Notes: generated by a model not told the origin, from the letters alone. Counted from the stretch's first letter, positions 1 through 15,100 are shown. The stretch is 64,000 bases of DNA from Ifrita kowaldi (GCA_013398055.1 VZRS01002789.1:62001-126000); one strand, 5' to 3'. Program-made: numbers and translations.

Positions 1-2047
1 TGAGAAAGAACCTAGAAATAGCATATTCAAATGAATAATTCCTTTTTGCTGACCCCTTCGTAGCCACCCACTTCTGCAGGCATCCAACAGACAATAGAAC
101 TGCTTCACTATTTTTATTAGAGTATTTTAGGGCTCTCACAATGGAAATATTGTGACAATAATTTGTAGAATTACAATGTCAAACCTACAGTCACGGACCA
201 GAGTTTATTATTTTCATTAGGATATGCCTCTCCTCCCACCAAATAAAGCAAAGCTGTGATTTAGCCGAGATTTCCTTCATTTTTGCACCAATTTGACTTT
301 CCTGTAAAGAATACAACCTACTTGTATTAGAAGTAGAATTTAGTAGAAGCCTACTTGTCTTGTTATATTGATACTGATCTTCTAGTAGAGACCTTCTGCA
401 TAACAATTTATCTAGATAAAATGAAATTCTTAGACTACCAAAGTCAATAAAAACATTCACCTCAGTCTTCTGCCACTTTCTCTTTTTAAAGCTGCAGGCA
501 CATTTGATGCCATTTCTACATTCCCAGTAATTGTAGAGGCTGGATTTAATTTTTATTGTCAAGAGAATCTCACCAAAGGTAGTACAAGGTGAAAATATTG
601 CTACAAGGTTTTCTGGTTGATAATTGCTAATACAGCAGAAGATAGACTGAGGTTGTAATGACAGGGAATGTATATTTGGGTTTTGAAGGATTCTAGGATT
701 TACAGGTGGAAGAGCATGGCCTGAACCAGCAAGTAGATGATCAACACCTAGCCAGGGAACAACAAAGGCAACTGCTTCAGTAAGTTTGAAAGAGAGGTGC
801 TGTAGTTTGACATGAGGTGCTGTAGAATAACCTCCAGTTCCTGGACATGGCTCCTCCTGGCCACTTCAAAAATTAACACTGGCCTGTTGGAACCAGGACA
901 TAATTACATCTCATAAAAACAATTTCCCCCCCTATTTCCTTATACAGTAACGTTGATGGATAGTGGATTGATGGATGGATGATTTCAGATGGAGCTGCCA
1001 AATCTATATATGAGGGGTTTTTTTCTGTTTTGTATTCCCTCTTTCCCTTCTCCATTGCCTGTGCTGACACAAGTCAATGACAGGTGTTGCTATTAACTTC
1101 CATCACTGAGGTATTTTACATCAGCAAGTACAAAATCTGGCGACAGAAAACTAAAGCACAACTGCAGTCGTAGTGCTTTACAATCAAGACAAGGTTGATC
1201 AGGGAGCAGTTTTCTCTCATCTTGCAGACTGCACAGTCTACATTTTGTAGCTGGCTACAGCTTCTGTCAAGACAAAGCAGATGGGGATGTCATGATATTT
1301 TCATAGTGAGAATCCTAAAAAACTGTAAGACTAATAAAAACAAAAAACCCTAATGATATACAGACTGCTAATACTTCCCCTGCTGTAAGATGCAGCTTTA
1401 ATTAAATATATTCACAGCTAACTAACTGCAGATTGGAAGGAGTACTGGGACTGAAAGGTTGCCAGTGAAAGATAAACAGTCACATTGAAAAATGGAAACA
1501 AAACAACAAACCTGGTTTCTGGGCACTGCCTGGGAAAAGAGACAAGTGACCAAGATCACTCATAGGTAATCTGCAAAGCGATGCCCATTTCTGAAACCTA
1601 AAGCATAAAATATCACTCAAAAATAAATAAACATCACCGGCAGCAACCAAGGATTCCAAATTTCAGATGGTGGAGGCTTCAGCTGCAGGGCAGAAAAGGT
1701 TCCCAAGACAACCTTGCCCTGCTTTGAAATGTCACCTCTCACTCACTCTGTCTTTATTTAGCTTTCTCTTGAGACCTGCCAAGCCCAGTAGCATTCCCTC
1801 CAGAAGAATTTTTTTATAGGCCAAGGAGTTATTCCCAAAGGGAATGAGCCTTTATTAGGGAACAAAAAGGGCATCTGGTTCAAATCAAATACTGGATCAG
1901 AGAGCAGGAATATTTTGTCTTTACTGATACAAGACTTCTGCAGCTCCCAGTGAACAGAATGGGGCACAGAATGTCAATTCAATTAAGCAGCACAGTTTCC
2001 TCTAACTCCAGCAGGGAAGCTTGCTGTTGCAAGGCAGAGATTCCTGG

Positions 2048-2165
2048 GAACTGCTAGTTACTTCCTATGTGACCTTGGGCAAGATTCCTCATATTCTCAT
2101 GCCACAGTTAGCTGGCAAGAGTGTTGAAGTCTTAATTAGCATGGGAGAAACATGAAGAGGACTGT
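2048..2165 (+). mobile_element. MIR-like SINE relic
   Basis: ACTGCTAGTTACTTCCTATG, then TGACCTTGGGCAAG and TTCTCATGCCACAGTT, follows the MIR core ("tagctgtgtgaccttgggcaagt...tgcc-cagtt"), with a decayed GTTGAAGTCTTAATTAGC further on where MIR has "gtgaggattaaatgag". Identified by eye only. Confidence 0.55.
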
Positions 2166-4721
2166 AGGAAAAGCACAGTTTTGTCATTATTACATTCTCA
2201 TTTGGACTGGTTGACGCATCTCTCACTCCTGTTCATCAGCTTCCAAAACTGCCTCAGTTTTAAAGAAAATACAGTGGCTGTTTTAATACACTAATTTTTA
2301 AAGTAAGAGCTATGCTACAGCTAATCAAGTCAAATCTAGGAGCTTGCTGAAAGAAGCAGTCAGGACTCCCATCTCCTCTCTGCCCCAGGGCTGCCTTGTG
2401 CTCATGCTTTCCTGAGTGCTTCATGAGCTGGTAGTGCTCAGGAAAGGCAGGAAAAGGCAGGAAAAAATGCAACTCCTCACATGAAGACGTGGATTCAGAG
2501 AACAGACCTGTCTCAGTCAGGTCAGCCGAGATCTTGAGACGGGGTATAGCAGGAACATAGTTCCAGGGAGATTGTGTAGGGTGGAACAGGGAATGGCATC
2601 TCCACCCTGACAGCTGTGAGCTGCCTGCGTCCCGTTTAAGCCTTATCCATGAAACTTCCCCTCTGTCCAAGCAGACATCCCCACAAAACGTTCATTTTTT
2701 GGGTAAGGAGCCCAAGACCAGTAAATGTGACTCTTTTCAATAGGCAAAGGGGAACCATCAGAAGGTAAGAGGCCTTAAAAATCAAGAACCATTTTTAAAA
2801 CAAGCTCACCTATGCCTATTTGACACCCCATGGTCCTGGAAGCCATTTCTCCTGCTTTCCTTTGTTTACTTCTTTCAGAGCTCTTTCCAGAGAGATAGAC
2901 AGCTGATAAGTGAGTCTGGAGTTGTTGCACAGGAAAGTATAAGACTAGATTTAAAGTCTCTAATAAATATTTAGACTATTTTGTCATAATCATACTACAG
3001 CATCAAGAAAGTTTGCACGTTAACTACAGCAGATGAAGGGCAAAAGAGAGGGGAAGAATGCAGTGACATGTTTCAGAGGGAAAAAAGTTCACATTTTCAA
3101 CTTCCCATGTTTCTTCCCAGTGACAACTGTTAAGGAAAATATAAAGTGGAGAAAAAAATTGCTTTCTCTTTCAAGGTAGAATTTAATCTAGCTGGTTTTC
3201 TTCATTGATCATTCTCCCATTTCTTCAATACTGTTCAATCCTTTTGCAACAAGTGAGAGGGGACAAAGTAAAGGGAAGAAAAAAGTTCCAGTTCACTGCA
3301 AAAAAAAATGTCTTCCATCTCCTGGTCATTAAGCCTTTGTTTGGCCTAGTAGAAGAACATGATTTCAAAAGGTATACTTATTTTTTTATTTAATTAAAGT
3401 CATTTCAATGAAAGCTGGGTGTAATTGATATTGCAAAATCAGTACCTTTGGCCCTGGAGGAAGGGCCTAGAATGAAAAATTGCTCCAGCAGTTGTTTTGG
3501 TCCAAGGCATATTCATGCGCTGTTTTAAAGTTTGTAAAGTAAAAATTTACCAGTGAAGGAGAAAAAAATCTTCCTCATGCTTATTTGTTCCATGAAATTC
3601 AAACTAGCTCCTACAACTACTGATGAATCAGATTAATATACCTACAGTGCACAGGCACGCTAACATGTGAATGCCTTTGTTTGGTTCTAAATTAAGAGTT
3701 AACCTGTGGTAGTTAAAAATCAGAAATTGTTCTTATGATCTTCCTTGCTTTTAGAAGAAGCCTGATGAGAACCAAACTACATTTCCTTGAAATTCTTTAT
3801 TTTTGTTCTGCTTGTTCCCACCCTCCTTTGGAGTCGTCTGATGCTGGAATTTGTCATATTTGTTATATAATAATTGCATAATCTTCTATTTTTACCACCC
3901 TTAGTCCTTATTTTTAAGGTTCAGCCACTAAGGGCCGTAAAGAGAAAAAAACAAAGCTCTCACTCCAGAATTGACAGGCTGAGTTGGTCGGTTGAAAGGG
4001 CCTGTCAGGCAACATTGCAAAGTTTAATTCTATGCTTCACCTTAAACCAGGAGAACTAGGAGGTATTACCAAATCATTGATTAACATGCATTCACATTAA
4101 CTAGGGGAACAGAAGGCATGTGTCCTTCAGAGATCTGGCCTGTTATCTTCAAACTTGTGTTTGAAATAAATTTTAGTGAACCCCAGAGGATAGATCAAAA
4201 CATTTAGCATACCACTAAATCCACCATGAACCCCTTGCAAAGGAGAAGCTAACAAACATATCCCAGACTAGAATTTGGAATTTTAGCAGAGAGAGAAAGG
4301 GCAGATGTTTTCTGACCCATGTTAATAATTGTGTTGCTTCAGCAACAAATGCAGTGTGTTATCCAATTCTGCATGCAGTGGCTCGGGTCCATTGGAAGCT
4401 GACCAGTTGCCCTCCAGTGAGCATAAGGATGTGTTTCTGGTGCAGCAGGCGTGTTTTCTTTCCATGCTGTGCATCCTCCCCAGCCAACATGGTTCCCTAC
4501 CACTTTTCAGCTGCTGTAAAGTCCTTGCTCTGAGCTGAGGAAAACCAGAAGCAGAAGCTAAGCAGCATAGTCCTTACTCAGGAAAAGTACTGTAAGACTA
4601 CTGGTTGCGTAGGCATTAGCAGAGGCCTCCCTCATAGGAAAAGGGAGTAGGCTGTTGATCAGCTGCAGGCTGATCTAAATCACTTTTGCTGCAGAATATG
4701 GAGTTATAGAAGAAGAAGAAG

Positions 4722-4769
4722 AGAATTTCCAGTTCCAAGAATTTCCAGTTCCTAGAATTTCCAGTTCCT
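4722..4769. repeat. Tandem repeat, 3 x 16 bp
   Basis: AGAATTTCCAGTTCC(A/T) repeated three times without gaps at 4722, 4738 and 4754. The only difference is the last base of the first copy. No gene context. Confidence 0.95.
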
Positions 4770-5664
4770 GAGGTTCGTAAGGAGCTTCAGGAAGGGACTT
4801 GGTCCAAACATTCCAACTTTCCACTGGATTCAAATTGAATCGTGAAAGCTGTAGCTGCAGCAGATTCTCAGCAGAAATATATTGACTAATCAACTGTCCT
4901 CATTCTTTTCCCTACTCATGGTCATGGTCTTTTCTGCTAATTGCACATGTTTCTGGAATCCTGAGATTTTTTGAGATAGAATTCATCCAGGGCACAATGG
5001 AAGAGGAGGCTGTTACCCTTTGATGAATAAATCAAGCAGCAATAATGACTGGGACCTTTACCTCCAGTTCATTTCTGTGTAAACTACAGAATTTTTAGGA
5101 ATGTGTATATTTTTTCCCCCCTTTTCTCTTTTCTTTCCTTACAGGGTGTCTGAACTTACAATGGTAAAACAAAGTTTAAAAAACGCCAACAAACAAACAC
5201 AAAATCAACACTGAGCCTATTAGTATGCAGTTTGTAATACAGGATGAGTAAATTTTCTAAAAGATATGGGGATTGTTTTTTAAATTTTAATCACTCAGGT
5301 TATCAGACTGACTGGGCTATAATGGTTGTGAGATTAGCAAGGCTACAGTCTCAAGGATGAAACAGGACAAAGACTGAGCCTGTGTGCTTGTACAATGACA
5401 AACCCCATGCTGCTCTGTAAATTACTCTTTGTACTCCAGCTTAATATGTGAAAGCAGGAACAACAGAACTGCACTGACCAGATCAGTGCTTCTAGCTTCA
5501 TTGTCCCTTCCGTCAGTGAGGTGGCCCATTGACTCATTAGCTTCATGCTTTAAGAAGTCAATTTACCTCTAATGTACTTAGAGTGTCAAATAATTTATGA
5601 ACAGCTCCATCCCCAGTGTGGAAGAGACAGGAAAACTTCAGAGAGTGACTGATTTAGGTGTCCC

Positions 5665-6181
5665 AATCTTTGCCATAGTGTGTTCAGCTCTGGGGTCCTC
5701 ATCATAAGACAGACATGGACCTGTTGGAGCAAGTCCAGAGGAGGCCACCAAGATGCTCAGAGGGATGGAGTATCTCTCCTGTGAAGACAGGCTGAGAGAG
5801 CTGGGTTTATTCAGCCTGGAGAAGAGAAGGTTCCAGGGAGACCTTATAGGAGCTTTCCAGTACATAAAGGATCCTACAAGAAAGCTGGAGAGGGACATTT
5901 TATAAGGATGTGTCGTGGTAGGACAAAGAGGAATGGCTTTAAACTGAAAGAGGGTAGGTTTAGATTTGATAGTAGGAAGAAACTCTTTGCTGTGAGGGTG
6001 GTGAGGCACTGGATTAGTTTGCTCAGAGAAGCTGTGGATACCCCATCCCTGGAAGTGTTCAAGGCCAGGCTGGATGGGGCTCTGAGCAACCTGGTCTAGT
6101 GGAAGGTGTCCCTGCTCATGGCAGGGATTTGGAACAAGTTGATCTTTACAGTCCCTTCCAGCCCAAACTATTTTATGATAC
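5665..6181 (+). mobile_element. CR1 LINE, 5'-truncated 3' end
   Basis: It matches the CR1 3' region in order: TTCAGCTCTGGGGTCCTC, GGAGCAAGTCCAGAGGAGG, TTCAGCCTGGAGAAGAGAAGG, the GGCTTTAAACTGAAAGAGGG segment, TTCAAGGCCAGGCTGGATGG, and a tail TTCCAGCCCAAACTATTTTATGATA. Open frames here on either strand are LINE shadows, not host genes. The copy is about 520 bases and the degraded coding part is non-functional. Confidence 0.95.
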
Positions 6182-9100
6182 TCACTCACTCCCTTTAGGA
6201 TCCATTTGATTTTCAGTAGGTCCATGGATAGCCAAGGGAACACACACAGAGAAACATTTCAGACACTTGAATCTCATGAATACATTTTCTGTAAATAAAA
6301 TAATTCACAGGGTTGCAGAACCAAATGCATTTAGTTCATGCATGGCTTTATATAAAATGTGGGAAGGTTTACAGTGTTATAGATTGTGATTTTGTTTGCA
6401 AGGCCACTGCGATGTTGTTGTTGCCATCAAAAGGGCTTCTTAATTTTTAAACAGGCATGTTTTGGAAAAAAACGGTTACCATTCCTTTACTAAGAGTCTT
6501 AGTTACCATGACCCAGAAGCATACAAGTAGCTGTGTGAATAATTTTTATGCAGCTTTGAGAATTGCAAATTTTACACCAATACAAAAGAAAGTGATCAAA
6601 TCCCTCCTAACTACAGACATTAACTCTAAACTGAGGTAATGCCATTTGACTTACAATAATGCTTTCTTGGATTCACAGTATGATGAAGTATAGGTCAGAG
6701 ATTTAAAACCTTTGCCCAACCAGGACAGGTAAAAATTTCCTTTTTATTTTTAAAAACCTATTAATAATTAATATTAATGGACTGAGCATTAATTTGTTGT
6801 ATCAAACTTCAAAAACAGGGTAAATTTAGCAGATGCTCTGGTAAACATCTGTAGCTCTTGTTAAAATAATAAAAGCAAAATTGGTTTTCTTGGAAGGTCA
6901 GCCTAAATGTCACCTTCTGTTTGCCTTATCCTTAAAGATAGGATTTATTTAGAGAAGCAGTTCATATGCAACTGTTTGGTGTTATAAATTCCTAGTCCCA
7001 AAGCTGCCAAGAGTGTAGCTTTCCTGGCTTTCTTACAGCTTTTCTGGTTCATCTTATGCATTAGAAGGAGTTCTGCAGTTGTTACCTTTAACACTTAAAA
7101 ATAAATGCATCAATACTTCGTTAAAAAATAAAGAGAAGGATGTGCTACTTTGAAAAATAAGCACTTACACTGTGCTCTGCCTAAATATATTGAGTCTAAT
7201 GAAAAAAATACAATGTGCAAAAAGAAGAGCTTGGGTAAGACCATATACACAAAAGTGATTTTCTTCTGGCAGCGTAACAGTTTATTGCTTGGTAGTCATA
7301 AAACTGAGGCAATTTACTTCTCAGTTGAAGATGTCTAACAGTGGTTATCACCTCCCTCCAGCAGGCAGGTAGAAACCACAACAGAACCAACCACTTTTAA
7401 TCGTGCGACCAGACTTTCAAGAACCTTGGCACAAACTTAGAGGCAAGGATTCCTGTGGTCTCAGCATCACACCTACATTGCACTCCTCCACTGGGTGTAC
7501 AGAAAGCAACTCAGCTTGCCTGCAATAAGCAGGCTCATCACAGTAATTCAGAGCTTAGTGTGGCATGGGGTGATTTCTCCAGTGGAGAATCTGAGTATAG
7601 CCTCAGAAACGAAAGAAACAGTGTTAGTTCAGATCTCTTATCTAAATAACATTGGATGTTTTGAGAATTCAGACACACAGAATAGGTCTAGACAAGTGAA
7701 CCTTTACATAGGATAGTCGCAACATCCTGGATGCCACCATCTTTTTTTTTTTAATTTCATTACTTCATTGGTTTAATTCTCCCAGCCAGACTATGATGTT
7801 AATGTCTGTTTGATGTATAGGGTTTTAAAAATGTCTTTGCATATAAAGTATTTTAAAATATTTCTGATTATGCCAATGGGACAGTGTAAAAGGGAAAAAA
7901 ATTTCCATATTTATGCTTACTTAGGTTGTCAGCTTAACAGGGAAGAAGGAAGTATATTACCATAGGGATCCTGAACTAATCAGAGGTTTGTAAGCATTAT
8001 TGCTGTATAAATAATTCCTGAATCTCTGTGAAATTCTGGAATTGCTGACTATTAGTTATTTTGTATAATAAAAGTCTTAGAAGGCCAAACTAACCAAACT
8101 CATTTATTTTAGTGTCATTAATAAATAGAAGAACACAACCATGGATCTATTACCAGCCCTGGCATATTTCAGTGCCCCAGCATTCCTATTGCAGTTCACA
8201 ACTGTTCAAAGACCTCTAATATATCTCCCATTTCTGTCAGAGCATATAAATCAAAATATTTCTAGCAGTTTCATGTTTCCTTTTGAAGAGAGCTTGTAAA
8301 AAGGAAATACAGTTCCAAAGCCATCTTCTGTCCCCAGTACAGAGTACATGCTTGGGAAACACCTTCAGAATTAATTTTGAGCAACCTTTTAAATGCATGC
8401 TGCCAGCAAAAGCTAATACGATGATGGTAGCAATTTTGTCACTGTAAAGCATTCTGAGATAATGATTTAATTAAATTCTTCGGTTTCAACACCAAAAAAG
8501 GACTTTAGTAACTATTCATATTAAATAGTGATGCATAAATCAGCACATATAGTGTGAAGACCTTATAAGCTTTAGAAATCACCAGGTAAAACACTATACC
8601 TCTGTTGTTGGGATAACAATGAAATAACCAGAGAAAACAGAAATAAGGGTATTTACTAATATAAAGTAAGTGAGCCAAAGAACAGTTCTTGCTCAACTTA
8701 ATTACTTATTTCATTGCAACCTGCATTGCAAACATTCTCAAGTGCTGTATATCAAGTGCACAGGATAAAGTCCAGAGTTGGAGTAAGAATTAGAGCTGTA
8801 TTTTAAGGCTTGATAGTGGTATGGTCCCTCTTTTTTTGCCATGTGTGTTTAAAAGGCAGTATTTTCTTTGGCTGTAACATCAAATAAAAAAAATTCCCCC
8901 CCTGGCTTAGAATGCGAGCATCAGCATCAGTGCTAGCATTTACTTTGCAGAAAAAGAAAGAGAGGTAAAAGTGAAAAGTGACAAGAAGTACAAATCTGAA
9001 CTTTAAGGTGGTGTGGCATAGTTACTGCGTGTCCTTCACAAGTGCATGCCTCTTCTCACACTGGAGAAGAGCCAGCACAAAGCATCCTCAGAGTATATTT

Positions 9101-12100
9101 CAGCAGTGGCTTTTATACAGCTGCCCACTTCTGGCATGGTAGGCTGGGTAGCCTGTCCAGCTGCAGTTCAGTTCTGTGGGCTTTATGTGATAAATTACCA
9201 TCCACTGGTACTATTTCAACTCAGTGTGAACAACTTTGGCCAGAACTACCTCTCCCGTCTGCCCATAAATGCATCCTAAATCATTATCAGATTATCTATC
9301 CTTAATGTGCAATCTGTTGCCTGACCTAAGCAGGCAGCATGTAATTTGCCAATAACATGAGCTCTTCAGATTTTTCCAGTCTTTTCTGGGCTGTTCCACA
9401 AAAAAGAAAAAATTATTACAAAGAAGTAGAATTTAAGACACATAGGCTACCTTGCTGCCTTTGTTAGGGTATCAAATTTGATAAAGTAAAGGTTGGGAAG
9501 CTTATCTATCGTCAAATATATAAATGACTTTTAACTTAGGATATAAAATATGTTCATATATATAAGTTAAGAAAAGTTTGTAGATGGAGTAAAAGTATTT
9601 ATAATTATAATAACAGGGTGTGATCATATCCAGTGGCCAGGCAGTCACTTATCCTTTTAAACTTTTTATTCTGAAAACATCTTTTAATGGATAGCTTCCT
9701 AAGCATATCAGAATAAATAAATCCAACATAAAATCATATAAGTAATTTCGGCTTCCTTGGAGACATGGTATTGGTGCTGAACCTTGAATTCATGAAAAAG
9801 ACCATATACTAAAATAATGATTAATTATCTATTTGTCTTTTTTTTTTCATTGATCAGAGTCAGTCCTTGTTGCATCTCAGAACACCATGGATTTTGACAG
9901 ATTCACAACAGAAGTTTTGATTCATGAGGTTTTCATAAACTCTGCTGGTCATGACCTAGTGAAACAATTTTTTTAACTTTGATATCACTACTCAAATGTG
10001 CAAATAACAGGATAGTTGTTGATACAGTTCCAGTTTAAATAAGATGGATCCAAACCAAATATCTGAGATCTAAAACAGAATAAAAGCTAAGTAGTACAGC
10101 TTAATTCATGGAAGTATTTAGCCTGCAAAGATCCATGTTCTTCCTCAAATCTGTAGAGAATTCTAATTTCACCTCTTGAGCATACTGCAGATCACTCTTT
10201 GTGGGGCCAGAATCACCAAACGCAGACATTATTTCTAGCAGAAACTTGGAAACACTGGTTCCTTAGTTCTAGCTGTAACTATTTAATGTTTTTGCATAGA
10301 ATATTCTTGGTTCAGTCTCTGGCAGTCATGCATTCAGTGTCATGGAGAATGAAGTTAGGGCCAAATAGAATAGTCCTGTAGTAGCTGTTTAATTGAATCA
10401 GAGAAGACAGGTTTAAGAAATGCCCAAGTGTGAAGCAGCTAACCTCCCAAAGAATATCTGCTTATCCTTTTTTGTTTTGATGGTGATTTATGGCTGTGAT
10501 TCCTGCATAGCAAGTAAGAACGATATTGCCTGAGGCCACATGTTATGAGACATAAAGAAAACAAGCCTGTCCAATAGTTGTATTCCACGATGTTCCACCA
10601 CAGATGTGAATTCTACAGCAAGATAAAACACAGATTAAGACACACATACTTAGCTACATCACCTCCTCACCTCCTTTCAGCCTGCTGCTCTTGTTTCTAC
10701 TCTGACACTCTACTGCTTTAAAATAAGGAGATGCTCAGCACCCAGAACAGACAAGGATCAAACCCAGCATAAGTAGTATCTCTTTCATCCTTGAATTCCT
10801 CACACACCTGCGAGTGAGAAACTCTCTCACCATACCATGGGGAAAAGGGTGGTGCTCAGATTGCATCAAACAGAAGAGGCGAGCCCCTCAGGCTAGAAGG
10901 TCCTGGAGGGGACTTGAGAATTTCAGTGAATTGTGAAGATGTTGAGACCCCTCAAACAGAACAGGTTTCCCATTGTGGTAGGTGCCATTTGCACAGCAAA
11001 CATCTCTCTACTGGAAAGAACCCACAGCGTTAAAGCAATCTGTGGCAGACAAACTGCTCACATCTGCCTTTCCTCCTCTGTAACCCCAAGAGGGCAGAGT
11101 GGGGAAAGAGCAGGAATTTTCAAGGCAACTATGAGCACTTTGGTCAGCAGTTGTAAGTACATTTTTTTCTTTATTATGAGTTTTAAATGGATGGAATTTA
11201 AATTGACTACTGTGTGGGATGTGCAGAGTTCAGCCCTCTTCACAGTGTACAAATAGAGATTCCAAACAAACATACTTTAAGGTTTTCCTTTTAAAAATAA
11301 GTAGGAATGTGTTTGACTGATCTCATACAGTCCTCTTTCTGGTGTGGGACACAGAACCTTAGCTCAGCAATCACAGTGTGGAGGCACAAGTGATACTGGA
11401 AAGAGTTATAAGGTTTGTGATGTTTACTTCTGCTCCATCTCTACTGTGGATGAGCTTGCAATTAACTTTATTCAGTTTTCCCAGTTAGTTAAACTGCCAA
11501 GAAAAAGCAGTAACATCAAAGTCCTTCAGCACCGTGTTTAAATATGATTTTATGATTGAGGAATGATACCAAACTGTTCAGCAGACTACTGGCAACAGAG
11601 GGTACATTCTTACTTAAATGGATTTCTACTACATTATCTAAGTTTTCTCAAGAGCCCATGCTGCTCTCCTTATATGCAAATACATTTATACAGACAGATA
11701 ATTTCTACAATGTTTGCCTATATACAGGCAGGTTAGAAATCACTAGAATTACTGGGAAGCTTGCTTGCTTGCTTTATACACATGGTACAAAAATTACTAT
11801 CAACATGGGAGATGTTAGGCATTTTCAAACCACTCCATAAGATCTCTTCATAAAACCATTGACATTCTGACTAAAAATTATAAGAAAAGTGTCACCACCC
11901 GCTATGGATCAAGAACTCGCCTGAAGACACAAGGCAGGATAACCTGAAAAGATACCATCAGCTTGGGCTGAATGTGCAAGAGCTCTATATATTTATCCAT
12001 TTATATGATGTGGTCCTGAATTGACTTCCGTACAAAATTGTCTAGTTATGATACATAATAATGACTGGACTATTATACACTTCCCTGCCCTTTGCAGAAG

Positions 12101-15100
12101 GATCACTGGGTTACACTGCTATAAATCAAGGGCACAGTTTAAGTGGTAAGTGGGAGGAAAACACAGCAGGTGCAGAAGACAGCAAAACAAGAGGTCTAGG
12201 ACTAAAGAAAGCTGTCCTTGTCCAAAGAAAGGAAGCAATTATCTTCAGCACTCAGTAGACAGACAAGGCACTGTTACAGTGTTTGTAAGGCTCGTTTCCA
12301 GTTCCCTGGAGATCAAGATTCATTGCTCAGTAGAGACATGCCTATTGAAACTGGTTTGTTTGTAAAAGTAACACTTTTACCACTGGAAACAGTAGAAAGA
12401 GTTAGGTAGCTAAAATACACTCAACATAGTATAAAACAGATGTTTTCTATTACAAGACCCAGCTGTAAGATCAGGGGACATCACCTACAGTCAGCATGGC
12501 CAAGTTAATGCAGTTTCATCTACTGTCTTTAAATTGAATAGTCATCCAGCTATCTCTATTGTGCTTAGCTTTCTTAAAATTATAATTTGGTAGATAATGC
12601 TTTTTACAATAATAATCCACCTTGGAACTCTTTGCGTGTCCATAACATGGAGCTGAAATAACAACAATGAATGCAAATATAAAGAGATGCCATTCTATGT
12701 TTTGTTCTTATTGCTGTACTCCAGTAATGAAAGGGAGAGAGATTCAGTGAGTGCCTTCCAGGTGTCCAAGCTCCACCATCTCAGCTACTTTCAGTATGCA
12801 ATTGTTAATTTGTTTGTCCTCTAGTCCACTGCCTTGAAACATTGCCGTCACATTCCAATATTTTATGAGAAATGTAATCCATTTCACAAACCAGAAAGTT
12901 TGAGGAAAGCTATGGCTCCACTTCTTTTAATGAGCGCTCATTGCAAACCAGTTATCCCTCAGACTCTCCAGTTTAGCTGTCTTAGAGGGAAAAGACTGTT
13001 CACCCTTCCCTTTAGCTCCTCTTTAACCTAACTTTACTTCCACTTAGGCTCTGTCCTAAGCGCAGTCACCCCTGGCATCTGTTACTCTCTGAAGAGGTGA
13101 CAGCTCTGAGGGTGAGGAGGTGCTTCATACAAAAACTCAACCATCAGAAGCACATCTAGCAATGGAAGTGTGGCTGCTAGAGGAGGAACCTGGGAACTTT
13201 GCCACGTCTTGTCCTTTGTCATACACAGAGAGTGACTTGTATAATTTCTCCAAGAATATCACCCAACCAGGGAAAATAAGATTCTAGATATCCCAAATAG
13301 TAAAATCAGCCACCAAAAGAGGAACTCTGACCTTCAGGAGGACATGTTATAACCTGAACTTCAGAGCTAAATCTAGAATCCAGAAATTCAGTAGCTCTCC
13401 ATTTTTTCTTGTTAAGTCAAGCATTCTAATAAGTAAATATTTAAATCTAAGAGCCATCCTTGGGATGCTTTTCAGACTGGGGAACTGTTAAGATAAATGA
13501 GGTAAATAAAACTAATTCTCTCTCTTTTGCCACATATTGGAATAGTCTAGGTTTGCACCAGGGACTAATTCCACGGTAGTTAACATATGACCATGCCAAA
13601 AGTGTTTTCAAACTCTGCCAAGAAATTTCAGAAATTACTGACATTCAATTCTTTCTATGTCATTTAGCAAGAGATCAGTTTTAACCTTGCTTTGTTGTAT
13701 AAAATGTTCTTTTCCTGGTTTAAGGGTTATAATAATATTTTGATTTTACCTTTGGATGACAACTCAGCTAGTAGAAGATTGCCAAACTCAAGCATTAAAA
13801 ATACATCTATGAGTTAGCTCCAAAGAATGCAGTAGGGGGAAAAGTGATCAAAAAAGGCATATTTTTACATCTAAACATCTAAGCTACTTTGAACATGTGT
13901 TTGAGATTTAATCTATAAACATGAGGTACAGTCCCTTTTTTTTTTTTTTAGGGAAAGATTCATTAGAATTGGGACTTTTACACTGAGCAAAATGATATTT
14001 GTTTAATCAAATTCAGCATCTGACAAAAAGGTTAGTATCAAATTCCGTGTAGACTTTCCACAGCCAACCATTTCTACAAACACAGACCATTTAAGTCTTA
14101 ATATATTTATCCTCACATAGTTATCTCTTTGAGGCAGGGCAGTGATTACATCTGAGTTTCCTAATGTCTCACAACAAGTCTAGGAACAGAACTCTGACAT
14201 TGTTTGCTCTGTCATAGTAATTTGTTTGCGAGAACAGTTTTTCACATTAGACAGCTATTTTGTTTTCAGCTCCACCGCACTGATTGAGCCAGACCATGTT
14301 TACAGTTTATTCATCAGAACTGCTGAAACCAAGATACCAAAGTTCACCCAAAACTGAAGCAGTACAACAGTCAGAACTAGATCCCAGGGATCTTGCCTTC
14401 CATACATAGATTTTATCTTCGAATCAAGCATCCTGCTTGCCACAAGAGGTAATAGAAATCATCCATATAAGATATGCCCTACTAACATGCTTATTCATTA
14501 ATAATATCACTGAATACATGAGTTGATTTCCAGCTGAAGAGCCTGTTAATATTACTGTGTATAGAAAGAAACTGAGAGAATCGAAGTTATTTAGGGATAT
14601 GAGTGGATATCTAAGAGATACTGGCTTCAGTCCTGTGTCATGTACTCGTGTAGCAAGGCATGCTGTCTGCGTGGTATTTCAATTGTCTCTCCCAAAACAA
14701 CAGGAATTGTGAAACTTGTCTGGCATTGTGATTCTTTGGAAACTGAAATTTAAAAAAATGTCATCACAAAAAAGACCAATGTTTTCAGTTAGGAAGCATT
14801 TCCAAGAAATAAATGCACTCATTTTGGAGATGGGAATACATATTTAAATCAGAGAATGCGCTTGTATGGTCCTGGATTTCCCCACAATTTAGACAACTTG
14901 TCTAATCCCCAGATGAACAGCCTTATCCACAGTATTATTATTTAAATCCAACTCTGGAAATGGGAAAAGAGAGCTTCATTGAAACTATTATTTCAGGAAA
15001 TATACTGGTTTCAGACAATAAATATTTTTGGCTCCCTGCCTTTTTACTCTTTCATTACCTTTACACTCAAAATGAGCAAAGAAATCCCAACAAACCTTAC

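Larger units (their letters stand above)
1..5664. other. Intergenic, no gene recognised
   Basis: AT-rich sequence. Apart from the MIR-like relic near 2.1 kb and the 16-bp tandem repeat near 4.7 kb I see nothing. The longest frames (123 codons minus at 191-562, 136 codons minus at 2260-2670) have no recognisable motif or codon pattern, and I treat them as chance. Confidence 0.6.

Noticed and set aside
2260..2670. 136-codon minus-strand frame
   Set aside because: No recognisable homology or domain; isolated in AT-rich sequence.
5638..6243. 201-codon minus-strand open frame
   Set aside because: It lies antisense across a recognisable CR1 3' end; length reflects the LINE's base composition, not a gene.
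14340..14400. Possible MIR-like segment (AGAACTAGATCCCAGGGATC)
   Set aside because: Only a loose resemblance; no supporting second landmark nearby.
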